64,000 nt of DNA from Fodinibius saliphilus (GCF_005869845.1 NZ_VAWF01000001.1:248001-312000); one strand, 5' to 3'; counted from the stretch's first letter, positions 1-9,258 are shown. Notes: generated from the sequence alone by a model not told the origin. A program made the numbers and translations.

Positions 1-180
1 AGCTTAATTAGGCTTGGTTCTGGTACAAGTTGAAAGCATATGCCAGTTGGGCTATTGAAAAAAATGTCAGCTAACAGCTCCCAAATATAAGTTCCAAGGG
101 GTTTGTCTCTTGTTAAAAATAATAAGGCAGATATGAGGGCAGAGCCATCTCAGAGGGAGGTTTACTGCTTATAAAAGCCT
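1..180. other. Left-edge non-coding stretch
   Basis: No reading frame of useful length, tRNA-like fold or strong hairpin is visible on either strand. It lies downstream of the minus-strand exonuclease gene and probably holds the 3' end of that transcript. I see no clear T-tract terminator. A gene may end just outside the window on the left, but nothing here shows it. Confidence 0.4.
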
Positions 181-891
181 CTATTCATCACTTTGTATTT
201 CATTGAGTTTGCTCATTGCCCTTTCATTTAGATTATCGAACAGCTCTTTTGAGATATCCCCCACGGTGTACTTAAGATGTAGCCATACTACATAAGTCGC
301 CATGACGTCCTCATAGCAGTAGTGTTCAATTTCAGCCAGTTTATCTTCTCGGAACATTTTGAGTACTTCATTCCCTTCACCGGTTTGTTTAAATGGAATA
401 TCAATGAGATAGCCCAGGTGCTTCAGCTTGGGCCACGAGCTAGCCCCATAGTTGCTAAACTCATCAAGCAGATCCACATTATCGTTGCTGTAACGATATT
501 TGATGTCGTAGTGATTGAGCCGTTTAGGCATCTGAAGTCCATGCTTAAGGGCTCTGTAGGTGAGCAGGGGTAGATCAAATCCGCGGCCGTTGTGATGAAC
601 CAACCCAAAATCTTTGTATGTGCTCAGGGCGTCAAAAAGTTTGATCAATCCTTCTTTTTCATCGGTACCGTGCCAGCCTACTTTCTTTTTGGGAGCGCCA
701 TTGTTTTCGATCCATAATCCAACCCAAGAGATCATATGGTGATACATGGGAGGCAAAAACCCTGAAGAATTACGGGCTAATTTTTCACTTGCCTGGATCA
801 GAAGATCGTCATCATCCTTTTCGGGATCTTCAATTACATTACGAACAAATTCAAAATCGGGAATCGTTTCTACATCAAATACAAAAAACAT
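181..891 (-). CDS. Predicted 3'-5' exonuclease, PolB exonuclease-domain family
   Basis: This 236-residue protein matches the PF10108-type family of stand-alone exonucleases related to the proofreading domain of family B DNA polymerases. The DEDDy motifs are visible: ExoI as DVETIPD at residues 6-12, ExoII in the HHNGRGFDLPLL stretch, and ExoIII as YCYED (Y-x3-D) near residue 192. It should therefore remove nucleotides from 3' ends of DNA or RNA with two metal ions, in the cytoplasm. No polymerase domain is attached. It starts 2 bp after the asparaginase stop codon, so the two genes are almost certainly co-transcribed, although no functional link is obvious. The in vivo substrate is unknown. 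Confidence 0.85.
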   Translation of the reverse strand: MFFVFDVETIPDFEFVRNVIEDPEKDDDDLLIQASEKLARNSSGFLPPMYHHMISWVGLWIENNGAPKKKVGWHGTDEKEGLIKLFDALSTYKDFGLVHHNGRGFDLPLLTYRALKHGLQMPKRLNHYDIKYRYSNDNVDLLDEFSNYGASSWPKLKHLGYLIDIPFKQTGEGNEVLKMFREDKLAEIEHYCYEDVMATYVVWLHLKYTVGDISKELFDNLNERAMSKLNEIQSDE

Positions 892-893
892 GG

Positions 894-1892
894 TTACTCC
901 GTCAGTTCTCCAACTAAATTTTTATTAAATGCTGCAGCAAGATTGTCATTATCGGTATGTTTGGCAAGAAGATACATCAATTTTGTGAGCGTTGCTTCAG
1001 TCGTCATATCTTTAGCACTTAAGGCACCCATTTTGTCAGCTTTATTCCCACTTTCATAGTTACTCAGTTCTACTGCGTCATAGGCTGCTTGCGATCCAAT
1101 CACAAGAAGTATGTTATGATCGATACATTTTTTGAAAAAAGGTAGTAAACTTTGTTCTCCATGGATAGGGAAATTACCACTGCCAAATGCTTCAATCACC
1201 AACGCCCGAATTTTGGTTAAGTCGATCTGTTCCAGAAAAGAAGGGGCTAGGTTGGGATATATTTTTAGCAAGAAAAGGTCATCAGAGAAATTAGTTTCAA
1301 GCTGCAGGTTCTTTTGTGATGGCCGCACATAATCCGACATCTCAATATTAAGACCAATTTCTGCCAGTGGCGGAAAGTTTGGTGAGGCAAAAGCATCAAA
1401 ATCTCCAATACTTATTTTGGTAGCTCTGTTACCGCGATATACAAAATCATTAAAACAGATTGCAACTTCGGGCAGTGCCATTGTTGCCATCTCCACGGCG
1501 TTGACCAGGTTGCGGCGCGCATCACTGCGAATATTACTCATGGGAACCTGGCTACCGGTAAGAATAATGGGTTTATTAAGATCCTGAAGAGCAAAGGAGA
1601 GCGCTGACGCAGTATACGCCATGGTATCAGTGCCATGAAGAATTACAAATCCGTCATAGTTTGAATATTGGTCATAAATAAATTCAGCCAGCTGACCCCA
1701 ATGTTTTTTATTGATGTCAGAGCTGTCTTCAAAAAAGAGACGCTCAATATGAATTTCAGCAATCTCTGATAATTCAGGAATTGCCTGATACATCAGTTCA
1801 GCCCATTTTTCAGAATTAAGTTTGGGCTGTTGACCTTCGCTGATATCCATGGCAATGGTACCGCCGGTTTGAATGAGCAGGATTTTTTTCAT
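894..1892 (-). CDS. ansA: Type I L-asparaginase
   Basis: The 332-residue protein hydrolyses L-asparagine to aspartate and ammonia. The first catalytic threonine motif TGGTIAM is at residues 9-15. The second threonine/aspartate motif HGTDTM follows at about residue 85. There is no signal peptide, which fits the cytoplasmic low-affinity type I (AnsA-like) enzyme rather than the periplasmic type II enzyme. It is the first gene of a two-gene unit with the exonuclease. A TAnnTTTG element at 1934-1941 on the minus strand lies about 35 nt upstream of a likely transcript start. Some family members also act on glutamine, and the sequence does not decide this. Confidence 0.92.
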   Translation of the reverse strand: MKKILLIQTGGTIAMDISEGQQPKLNSEKWAELMYQAIPELSEIAEIHIERLFFEDSSDINKKHWGQLAEFIYDQYSNYDGFVILHGTDTMAYTASALSFALQDLNKPIILTGSQVPMSNIRSDARRNLVNAVEMATMALPEVAICFNDFVYRGNRATKISIGDFDAFASPNFPPLAEIGLNIEMSDYVRPSQKNLQLETNFSDDLFLLKIYPNLAPSFLEQIDLTKIRALVIEAFGSGNFPIHGEQSLLPFFKKCIDHNILLVIGSQAAYDAVELSNYESGNKADKMGALSAKDMTTEATLTKLMYLLAKHTDNDNLAAAFNKNLVGELTE

Positions 1893-1933
1893 TAAATAGG
1901 ATTATTTCTGGTTAAAACTCCTGCTAATGTTAC

Positions 1934-1941
1934 CAAATTTA
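1934..1941 (-). promoter_or_regulatory. Bacteroidota-type -7 element (TAAATTTG)
   Basis: Read on the minus strand this is TAAATTTG, an exact match to the TAnnTTTG -7 consensus of Bacteroidota housekeeping promoters. A TTTG at 1962-1959 on the same strand is a possible -33 element, 17 nt away. It lies 42 nt upstream of the asparaginase start codon. The assignment is inference by consensus; no such promoter is known to me from this lineage. Confidence 0.45.
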
Positions 1942-2124
1942 TAACAAAGTATTGAGTTCAAACCTTTTTTTAGCTTACTTGTATAGACACTATCCAAAAG
2001 TACTGGGGTGAGCAATGGTTACAAACCTGAGTTACATATCCGCTTTTCAAAAGATCCACTTCTGTTATTGTGTAATAACAGCCCATCTCGGTATGCTCTT
2101 TTCCACTCAAAAAGGAGGTTGCCT

Positions 2125-4251
2125 ATGAATGTCTATTCGCCATCCAGAATAAGAAATGTTGTAATGCTGGGCCACTCGGGTTCTGGAAAAACAACAATGT
2201 CTGAAACTATGCTATATGAGTCTGGCACTAAAAAGCGCAGAGGTTCTATAGAAGAAAAAACAACGTCATCTGACTACCACCAGATTGAGCATGAAAAACA
2301 GAAATCGGTATTTGGTACATTATTAAATCTTGACTGGAGAGGGAATAAAATTAACCTGATAGATACCCCGGGCACCGCTGACTATATCGGTGAAGTAGTA
2401 GGGGCACTGCGGGTTGCAGATACGGCTATATTTAATTTGAACGCCGACTATGGAGTAGAAGTAGGAACAGAATTACACTGGTCATATACTGAAAAATATA
2501 ATATCCCGTCATTATTTATTGTTAATAAGCCCGACAGTGAACACTCCGATTTCCAACGAACCGTAGATATGGCCAAAGAACGATTTGGACGAGGCGTGGT
2601 TGTTGTTCAGTATCCTTATAGTGAAGGGAAGGATTTTCATGCTATTATTGATGTACTAAAAATGACAATGTATGAGTTTCCGGAAGACGGTGGCAAACCC
2701 GATAAGCTTCCCATTCCCGATTCCCATCAGTCCCAAGCTGACCTGCTCCACAATGAATTGGTAGAAGCAGTAGCAGAAAATGATGAGACATTGTTGGATT
2801 TATACCTGGAGCAAGGGGAGTTAACAGAGAGTCAAATGCAACAGGGACTGCAACAATCGTTGTTAAACAGAGATATTTTTCCCCTGTTTTGTTGTTGTGC
2901 TAAGCACAATATGGGTACCGGTCGGGTGATGGGTTTTTTAGGAAATGTAGCTCCAAATCCGCTGGAGGCTAATCCCCCTCTTACTATTGAAGGTGAGAAA
3001 CTGGAGCTGGATGAGGAGGCCGATCCATTGATGTTTATGTTTAAAAATAGTTCTGAATCGCACGTAGGAGATATGCTTTATTTCAAGGTTTATGGTGGAA
3101 GCGTAGAGCCAGGGCTGGATCTTGTAAATCATACCACGAATGACGGAGTGCGGATCTCGGGTCTATATTTACCGAATGGTGAGGAGCGTAAAGAAGCTAA
3201 TCGTATTTTAACAGGTGATATAGGGGCTGCGGTAAAGCTTAAAAATACGGGAGTCAACGATACACTGCATCCGAAGGGCAATGAGGTTCAGATTGAACCT
3301 ATTCATTTTCCGGAACCAATAATTCGTACAGCTATTGAACTCAAAAATGAGGGAGAAGAGGATAAGCTGGGAACGGCTCTTCATCAGTTGCAGCGCGAAG
3401 ATCCATCCCTAAAGGTTGAACACAGCCAGGAATTAAAGCAGGTTATTATTCACGGGCAGGGCGAAGAGCATCTGGCTGTTATCGAACATGCACTGAAGAC
3501 TCGTTTTAATCTTGAGCTCAATTTTGTGCAACCTCGTATTCCGTACAGGGAAACTATTACAAAGGCTGCCCGAGCAGAATACAAGCATAAAAAGCAGTCG
3601 GGTGGTGCCGGGCAGTATGGGGCGGTATCGATGCTGCTGGAGCCTCTAAAAGAGAATATGCCCGAGCACGGCGATCTTAAAGTGCGTGATACCCAAGAGA
3701 TTGAATTGGATTGGGGCGGTAAGCTCATATTTCGAAATTGTATTGTGGGTGGAGTGATCGATAATCGCTATATGCCGGCAATTTTAAAGGGTATCATGGA
3801 AAAAATGGAAAGCGGACCTTTAAGTAACTGTCGAGTTCGCGATATTCGCATTTCTATTTACGATGGGGATATGCACTCCGTAGATTCCAATGACGCTGCT
3901 TTTAGAACGGCCGCTCTTATGGCTTTCAAGTCTGGCTTTATGAAAGCAGATCCCAAACTGCTTGAGCCTGTTTATAATATCGAAGTGACCGTTCCGGCAG
4001 ACCATATGGGAGATGTGATGAGTGATATTAGTACACGGCGTGGGCAAATTATGGGAATGGATTCTGAAGGATCTATTCAGAAGATTAAAGCGCAGGTGCC
4101 GCTGGAAGAGCTGGATCATTATGCTACCCGCTTAAAATCAATCACTCAAGGTAGTGCTCGTTATAGTCGTTCTTTTTCTCACTATGAACGTGTTCCTCAG
4201 AATATCCAAGAGCAGGTGATGGAAAAAACGATGGAGCTGCAGGAAGCTTAG
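2125..4251 (+). CDS. Elongation factor G-like GTPase (EF-G paralogue)
   Basis: This 708-residue translational GTPase has the EF-G domain order. G1 is GHSGSGKTT at residues 15-23, G3 is DTPGTADY and G4 is NKPD. Domains II, III, the IV region (RAEYKHKKQSGGAGQYG) and V follow. The divergent G1 (an ordinary EF-G has AHIDAGKTT) and lack of ribosomal-protein neighbours point to the EF-G2/FusA-like paralogue group rather than the main elongation factor. Its role may be ribosome recycling or translation under special conditions. I chose the ATG at 2125 because a strong AAGGAGG lies at 2112-2118, 6 nt before it. An in-frame upstream start at 2008 would add 39 residues not typical of the family. The gene is monocistronic. 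Confidence 0.88.
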   Translation: MNVYSPSRIRNVVMLGHSGSGKTTMSETMLYESGTKKRRGSIEEKTTSSDYHQIEHEKQKSVFGTLLNLDWRGNKINLIDTPGTADYIGEVVGALRVADTAIFNLNADYGVEVGTELHWSYTEKYNIPSLFIVNKPDSEHSDFQRTVDMAKERFGRGVVVVQYPYSEGKDFHAIIDVLKMTMYEFPEDGGKPDKLPIPDSHQSQADLLHNELVEAVAENDETLLDLYLEQGELTESQMQQGLQQSLLNRDIFPLFCCCAKHNMGTGRVMGFLGNVAPNPLEANPPLTIEGEKLELDEEADPLMFMFKNSSESHVGDMLYFKVYGGSVEPGLDLVNHTTNDGVRISGLYLPNGEERKEANRILTGDIGAAVKLKNTGVNDTLHPKGNEVQIEPIHFPEPIIRTAIELKNEGEEDKLGTALHQLQREDPSLKVEHSQELKQVIIHGQGEEHLAVIEHALKTRFNLELNFVQPRIPYRETITKAARAEYKHKKQSGGAGQYGAVSMLLEPLKENMPEHGDLKVRDTQEIELDWGGKLIFRNCIVGGVIDNRYMPAILKGIMEKMESGPLSNCRVRDIRISIYDGDMHSVDSNDAAFRTAALMAFKSGFMKADPKLLEPVYNIEVTVPADHMGDVMSDISTRRGQIMGMDSEGSIQKIKAQVPLEELDHYATRLKSITQGSARYSRSFSHYERVPQNIQEQVMEKTMELQEA

Positions 4252-4289
4252 GTTCCCTTGACTAAATTTAAATATGTAATAGTGGTATT

Positions 4290-4319
4290 ATTGTCTCTGT
4301 CTTTACAGACAGGGACAAT
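4290..4319. terminator. 13-bp hairpin between convergent genes
   Basis: The arms 4290-4302 and 4307-4319 pair over 13 bp with one G-T wobble, around the 4-nt loop TTAC. It sits between the EF-G-like gene and the convergent OstA-like gene, so it can terminate both. The T-tract is weak on both sides, so termination efficiency is uncertain. Confidence 0.65.
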
Positions 4320-4327
4320 ATATATCC

Positions 4328-5842
4328 TTAATTGGAATTTAGTTCTTTTTTAGGTGACTCAGACTTCAGTTTGGAATTTTTGGGATCTGTCTTTTTAAGG
4401 TATTTGATATATCTGCGAGGAAGGTCAAAGAATACTTGTTCGGATATTGGGGCAAACCGTCGTTGCATAGGCGTCTCGGGACGTTTGGGACGTTTTTTAG
4501 GATCCCAAGAGAAACCTTCTAACTTTTTGTTAGCCGTTTGTTTACTCTCCGGCAGGTATGAGCCGTTAATAGCTCCGATTCCTTTCATCTTAACAAGTTT
4601 TCCCTTCTGAAAAAATATCCGAATATCGGGTGCTATCATGTCTATGGCACCATCGGGATCTCCTTCTTCATTTTTGGAGAATCGCAGCAGGTGAGCGTTG
4701 CCAAAAACATATATTTGGCGAAGGTCTCCTTCATTGAAATCAGCATGCAGGGTATCTCCAGTAATCTGGTTTAATCGTTCTAAAGTGGTGTCTTGTTGAA
4801 CAGAGAACGGTCGCGGATATGATTTTAAGCTATCAATATTTCCGTCAATAATTTTTGCTTTGATGTAGGGGCCGGTAAGTTGAACCTGTTTATGCCATGA
4901 TTTGGCATTAGACCATAGTTCAAAAGTATCAGTACTGTCGGTATATTGCGTAGTATCACTTAGAGCCGAAAAATCGGGGGACCATATTCGTACATTTTCA
5001 TAGCCGTGAATAACAGTTGTGGTATCACGCTCTGTGCGTTGTTCTGATGAGAGGATTTTTTGAGCTTGAATATGAGTTGTATCAGCACGTGTTGAATCGG
5101 TAGTATCAGATTTAAAGTTCTTGAGCCAGGCTTCTTCCTTTAATAAACTTCTCCCGGTAGAGTCAGATTCAAGGTACCGGCCCTGAATCATCGTTTTATT
5201 TTCTTGATCATCCCCAAAAACATTACCATACATCTCATAATATTCACTGCTTCGGTTAGTAAACAGGGAATCGCCTTCAAGATATTTCAGAGAATCTTTT
5301 AACTGGACATGCCCTCTAAAAACTGCACTATCTGCTTTTCGGTAGTAAAATCCGGAATTTGCCAGCAAAATACCTTGCTCATCTTCGAAGCGAATATCAT
5401 CAAGAAAGTGTGCCACTTTTGTGGTGAAGCGATAATCAACGCTATTTCCAAAAAGGGTAGTACTGTCGGTTTCAATAACTACGCGACCGCGCAGTTGACT
5501 AAAATCGATATCTGTGAAATATTTAAGAGAGTCGGCCCATATCATTTCGTCTTCGGTATCGATTTGGATATTTCCGAACGCTCGCATTTCGCTTTTATTT
5601 ACAAATTGGTAGGCGCTGTCGCAGAGCATCTCCATGTTTTGGCTGCGAAGGCGAACATCTCCCAATATTTTCTGTACACGTTCACCGTTGTAGCTGCCGC
5701 CGACAATGCTATCTGCTTTCAAAATGTTGACTTTATTCTGAGCATCAGCATATTCAGGTAAAAGTGATATCAGGAACAATCCCACGAATATTGCAGCGAG
5801 TCTTGAGTGATTTAAAGTTAATTTGCAGTGCTGGTCCCTCAT
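4328..5842 (-). CDS. OstA-like periplasmic protein (LPS transport family)
   Basis: The 504-residue protein has an N-terminal signal segment (residues about 15-35, ending ADAQ) followed by repeated OstA/LptA-type beta-jellyroll sequence (phrases such as GDVRLRSQNMEMLCDSAY and FGNIQIDTEDEMIWADSL). This is the OstA-like family found beside LptC in Bacteroidota, longer than classical LptA. It probably forms part of the periplasmic bridge that carries lipopolysaccharide to the outer membrane. The C-terminal tail is basic and low in structure. It starts directly after the lptC stop codon with no gap, as the last gene of agcS-upp-lptC-ostA. It lacks the LptD barrel domain, so it is not LptD. Confidence 0.82.
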   Translation of the reverse strand: MRDQHCKLTLNHSRLAAIFVGLFLISLLPEYADAQNKVNILKADSIVGGSYNGERVQKILGDVRLRSQNMEMLCDSAYQFVNKSEMRAFGNIQIDTEDEMIWADSLKYFTDIDFSQLRGRVVIETDSTTLFGNSVDYRFTTKVAHFLDDIRFEDEQGILLANSGFYYRKADSAVFRGHVQLKDSLKYLEGDSLFTNRSSEYYEMYGNVFGDDQENKTMIQGRYLESDSTGRSLLKEEAWLKNFKSDTTDSTRADTTHIQAQKILSSEQRTERDTTTVIHGYENVRIWSPDFSALSDTTQYTDSTDTFELWSNAKSWHKQVQLTGPYIKAKIIDGNIDSLKSYPRPFSVQQDTTLERLNQITGDTLHADFNEGDLRQIYVFGNAHLLRFSKNEEGDPDGAIDMIAPDIRIFFQKGKLVKMKGIGAINGSYLPESKQTANKKLEGFSWDPKKRPKRPETPMQRRFAPISEQVFFDLPRRYIKYLKKTDPKNSKLKSESPKKELNSN

Positions 5843-6427
5843 CTAGTTAACGGTGACCCGCCCTTTAGGTTCTTTTATAGAATAGTTTGTGAGATCAGTA
5901 GTGCCTTCAAAACCAGTACCAGCAATACTGTCGGTAGGGGTAGTAATAATCACGAACTTTGATGTATTGATCATATTTTTATCTTGCTCCCACTCGAGAT
6001 ATTCTGATTCAAGGTGTCTGCTGTCTTCGGTGTTAACCCGAACATCCCCATAAAGTTCAAAGATGGCCTCTTCTGTTTTATAGATGGCGCGGTTTGAGAA
6101 AGCACGTGTTTTAATGGTACCGGAGGAATCATAGACGTGTATCGTGACAGGGCCGTCAATGTGGGTTTCGTTGCGGTTTTTGGTATTGTATGTTGCCGCA
6201 TAAGAGCCCTGGAGGCGAATCTTTTTTAGCCCATCTTCTGTTATGTCCATATCCACGCCCCATGTTTCGGTTGTAGATGTGAGTGAGTCTTGCAGAGCTT
6301 CGTCTACCTGTTTTGACTGCTTTTCGGAGAGATCTCCGCATGCAGATATAACAGCAATTATCAATAAGCTAATTGCCAGAGCTGAAAATGTGTTATATGG
6401 TACCAAAGTATCTGTCACCTGCATCAC
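5843..6427 (-). CDS. lptC: LptC, LPS export ABC transporter periplasmic protein
   Basis: This 194-residue protein has a hydrophobic N-terminus ending in a lipobox-like VISAC (Cys at residue 30), then an LptC/OstA-type beta-jellyroll. In the Lpt system LptC links the LptB2FG inner-membrane ATPase complex to the periplasmic bridge. Here the Cys suggests a lipid-anchored form rather than the transmembrane anchor of E. coli, which is common in Bacteroidota. The first ATG pair (Met1-Met2) is the only ATG available before the signal segment. This start overlaps the end of upp by 35 bp, consistent with translational coupling. LptF and LptG are encoded 30 kb away; LptB is not in the window. Confidence 0.8.
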   Translation of the reverse strand: MMQVTDTLVPYNTFSALAISLLIIAVISACGDLSEKQSKQVDEALQDSLTSTTETWGVDMDITEDGLKKIRLQGSYAATYNTKNRNETHIDGPVTIHVYDSSGTIKTRAFSNRAIYKTEEAIFELYGDVRVNTEDSRHLESEYLEWEQDKNMINTSKFVIITTPTDSIAGTGFEGTTDLTNYSIKEPKGRVTVN

Positions 6428-7034
6428 CTAAGCCCGGCACTATAAATGCATCATCATTGAGTTTCTCATCAATAGCGGCAGTGATAGTATGCACATTGGG
6501 ATGTTCTTGTTCTAATTTGCGTAACCCTTCTGGTGCACATATTAACGAAACAAAACGCAGATGTTGTGCACCTTGTTCTTCTAAAAAGGATAGCGCATCA
6601 TGAGCACTGCCACCGGTTGCCAGCATAGGGTCGACAACTAACACCATATCTTCTCTAACCCCATTTGGAATATTTGAGTAATAATCGATCGGTTCATGAG
6701 TAGTTTCATCACGCTCCATGCCTAAATGCCCTACTTTGGCGTCTGGAATAAATTGAAGCAGAGCATCAGAAAGGCCGAGACCTGCTCTTAATATAGGAAC
6801 AACCATTACATCTTGGTCAATATCATAACCGGTTGTATTCTCAATGGGTGTTTCTACCTCAAAAGATTTGAGTGGAAGCTCTTTAAGGGCATGATAGGCC
6901 AAGATGACGGCAATACGTTTGAGGGCAGCACGAAATTGTGCTGTCCCGGTTGAAACATCCCGCAAGATCGTAAGATCTCTGTTAATCACGGGATGTTCAA
7001 TAAGTGTTACATTCTCAAATTGTTGAGAAGCCAT
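6393..7034 (-). CDS. upp: Uracil phosphoribosyltransferase
   Basis: The 213-residue enzyme converts uracil and PRPP to UMP in pyrimidine salvage. The PRPP-binding loop VDPMLATGGSAHDAL lies around residues 129-143. The uracil-binding C-terminal stretch ends GLGDAGDRYFGT, both hallmarks of the family, and the length is typical. It lies 11 bp downstream of the AgcS transporter gene, and its 3' end overlaps lptC by 35 bp. It is therefore sandwiched between a transporter and LPS-transport genes with no metabolic link to them. Confidence 0.96.
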   Translation of the reverse strand: MASQQFENVTLIEHPVINRDLTILRDVSTGTAQFRAALKRIAVILAYHALKELPLKSFEVETPIENTTGYDIDQDVMVVPILRAGLGLSDALLQFIPDAKVGHLGMERDETTHEPIDYYSNIPNGVREDMVLVVDPMLATGGSAHDALSFLEEQGAQHLRFVSLICAPEGLRKLEQEHPNVHTITAAIDEKLNDDAFIVPGLGDAGDRYFGTI

Positions 7035-7045
7035 GGGACTTAATA

Positions 7046-8725
7046 TTAAGATTCAGGAGATTCATGATCTTTACTAAAGTATTTCTGTGTAATCTTGTAT
7101 GCAACGCCGGAGAGAGCAAACAGGGCAATTATATTGAAGAATGCCATGAGTCCAAGCATCACATCACCAAAAGCCCAAATGGTAGCTAGTGATACTACAG
7201 CCCCAAAGAAGTGCATCCCCACGTATGCTAATCGGTACATGAATATGGATTCAAAACCGAATAGGTATTGAGCTGCACGGTCCCCGTAATAACTCCAGCT
7301 AATAGATGTAGAAACTGCGAATAGTAAGATAGCAAAGGTCACCAAGTATCCGCCGCCCGGTACGAGGGGAGACAATCCTTTTTCAAACGCGGCCGAGGTA
7401 AGGGGAGCTCCATTTTGGACAACACCTCCATATAATGTTGACAGTTCTTTATCATCCTCAGTTACCACCATATTGGCTTGGTATACTTCATCAGACTCAT
7501 TTTTTGAAAGAGTAATGCGACCGGTAAAGGGCTCGGAATACCCTTCATCTGTAAACATAGTATCAACAGGAGCCGCGTAGTGTTTCATATTTCCATTTTC
7601 GGCCACGCCTTCGCTGAAGTAGAGAACCTTTTCACCATCAGCAGCAGAAGAGGTTGCTTGTTCGGTAAGTTCATATGTTACATTGTCACCCGTAGGGCTA
7701 ATAGCTGATTTATGTTGCATATCCCATGCACCGGTAGAAATAATAACGAGTCCGGTCATTGTACAGATAACCAATGTATCGATGAATGGTTCAAGCAGTG
7801 CTACTACTCCCTCGCGAACGGGCTCATCTGTTTTTGCTGCAGAGTGAGCAATAGGAGCTGATCCTTGGCCGGCTTCGTTCGAGAAAATACCACGTTGTAC
7901 ACCATAACTGAGTGTGAAGATCAGTGCACCTGATCCGACACCAAAGGCTCCGGCTTGTGGGTTAAATGCATTACTGACGATTGTTGTCAGTGATGGAATA
8001 ATGGCATCATAGTTGATAAACAAAATTATTAAAGCGCCTAAAACATAGAGCACGCCCATAAACGGTACGAGTCTGGAGGTGACTTTTCCAATACGTTTAA
8101 TGCCTCCAAGGATTACAGCGGCAACTAGGCTGGCCGTTATGAAACCGGTAACCCACAATGGAATTTGAAAGTCAGTCTGCATCATATCGGCAACAGAATT
8201 GGCTTGAACCGCATTACCGGTCAAAAAAGCACAGATGGCAGCAGAGCCGGCAAAAGCAACGGCCAGCCATTTCCAATTATCGCCTAATCCCCGCTCGATA
8301 TAATACATTGGCCCACCGGAAACAGATCCATCGGGATTGGTTCCACGATATTCCTGGGCAAGTGTTACCTCTGTAAACTTGATAGCCATTCCAAAGATTG
8401 CAGTTACCCACATCCAAAACAGGGCACCGGGTCCGCCATAGTGAATGGCTAAAGCAACACCTACAATATTACCAGTACCTACCGTTGCCGAGAGTGCAGT
8501 AGTTAGTGCCTGAAAGTGATTAATATCTCCTTCATCTTCTGGGTCATCATAAAAGCCGGTTACAACTTTAAGGCCGTGTCCGAATTTTCGTATTTGGATG
8601 AATCCCATGCGAACGGTGATATATAGCCCAAATATAAGAAGGAGGGCTACCATCAAAGGAAAGTTCTCCGGATAGCTCCAGATGTAATACTCAAGGGTGC
8701 TTATAATCCAATCAAATGTCTCCAT
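7046..8725 (-). CDS. Sodium:alanine symporter family transporter (AgcS), with inserted domain
   Basis: This 559-residue membrane protein belongs to the AgcS (SSS-unrelated, APC-fold) family that imports alanine or glycine with sodium. Family phrases include ALSATVGTGNIVGVALA (residues 78-94) and GIFSNEAGQGSAPIAHSAAKT (two runs, residues 279-299). About ten membrane helices are visible. Between helices, residues about 336-440 form a hydrophilic, beta-rich segment absent from the common 450-490-residue members. It is probably extracytoplasmic. The C-terminal helices resume at LVPGGGYLVTFAILLFA. It heads the operon with upp, lptC and ostA. Substrate is inferred from the family only. Confidence 0.9.
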   Translation of the reverse strand: METFDWIISTLEYYIWSYPENFPLMVALLLIFGLYITVRMGFIQIRKFGHGLKVVTGFYDDPEDEGDINHFQALTTALSATVGTGNIVGVALAIHYGGPGALFWMWVTAIFGMAIKFTEVTLAQEYRGTNPDGSVSGGPMYYIERGLGDNWKWLAVAFAGSAAICAFLTGNAVQANSVADMMQTDFQIPLWVTGFITASLVAAVILGGIKRIGKVTSRLVPFMGVLYVLGALIILFINYDAIIPSLTTIVSNAFNPQAGAFGVGSGALIFTLSYGVQRGIFSNEAGQGSAPIAHSAAKTDEPVREGVVALLEPFIDTLVICTMTGLVIISTGAWDMQHKSAISPTGDNVTYELTEQATSSAADGEKVLYFSEGVAENGNMKHYAAPVDTMFTDEGYSEPFTGRITLSKNESDEVYQANMVVTEDDKELSTLYGGVVQNGAPLTSAAFEKGLSPLVPGGGYLVTFAILLFAVSTSISWSYYGDRAAQYLFGFESIFMYRLAYVGMHFFGAVVSLATIWAFGDVMLGLMAFFNIIALFALSGVAYKITQKYFSKDHESPES

Positions 8726-8815
8726 GTGTAATGGTCTGCTTATTTATGTTGAATGAGAATCAAGCTGAATGTATAAAAAGATTTTCGAATTTTTTAGATT
8801 TAATTACGATTCTTA

Positions 8816-8845
8816 TTGGTAGGAACGATTAAAAAACGTTAAAAT
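8816..8845 (+). promoter_or_regulatory. Possible promoter of the HU-like gene
   Basis: TTGGTA at 8816-8821 and TAAAAT at 8840-8845 are separated by 18 nt, resembling a sigma-70 type -35/-10 pair. The HU-like start codon is 89 nt downstream. The surrounding DNA is very AT-rich, so chance resemblance is possible. Confidence 0.3.
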
Positions 8846-8933
8846 GGTGTAAAATGAAGGGTGCTATCGTCTTATTCTATTCATATTTTATGAGAGAAAA
8901 TGTTAAAAAGATAATTCTAAAAGGTGACGTTCT

Positions 8934-9230
8934 ATGACAAAAGCTGATATTGTTGACGTAATTGCATCATCCACTGGGTTAACTAAAGTTGAAACTGAAG
9001 CTGTGGTAAACGGCTTTATGGAAACAGTGATTGATGCCATGAAAAGAGGAGAACATATTGAACTGCGGGGTTTCGGAACTTTTAAGGTAGTGAAGCGAGC
9101 ACAGCGCGTAGCCCGAAATCCGAAGACAAATGAAGAAGTTATTGTTCCGGAACAGTATGTGCCGGTACTAAAAATGTCGAAGGATTTTAAGGAAGCTGTT
9201 AATGATTCTATTATGGGAGATGAAGAATAG
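8934..9230 (+). CDS. HU/IHF family DNA-binding protein
   Basis: The 98-residue protein is a complete HU/IHF-fold nucleoid protein that binds and bends DNA as a dimer. The N-terminal helices (TKADIVDVIASSTGLTK) are followed by the signature GFGTFKVVKRAQRVARNPKT around residues 46-65, which includes the DNA-intercalating arm region (RNPKT). The C-terminal tail is acidic (MGDEE). AAAGGTG 7 nt before the ATG is a reasonable ribosome binding site. It is monocistronic. Sequence alone does not separate a homodimeric HU from an IHF-like subunit, though the KRAQRVARNPKTNEE arm looks IHF-like. Confidence 0.93.
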   Translation: MTKADIVDVIASSTGLTKVETEAVVNGFMETVIDAMKRGEHIELRGFGTFKVVKRAQRVARNPKTNEEVIVPEQYVPVLKMSKDFKEAVNDSIMGDEE

Positions 9231-9258
9231 TTTACTTCAATTCATATGATTTCCAGAG

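Noticed and set aside
5309-5761. 150-residue plus-strand frame inside the OstA-like gene
   Set aside because: It is fully antisense to a gene with clear domain sequence, and its own translation has no recognisable pattern.
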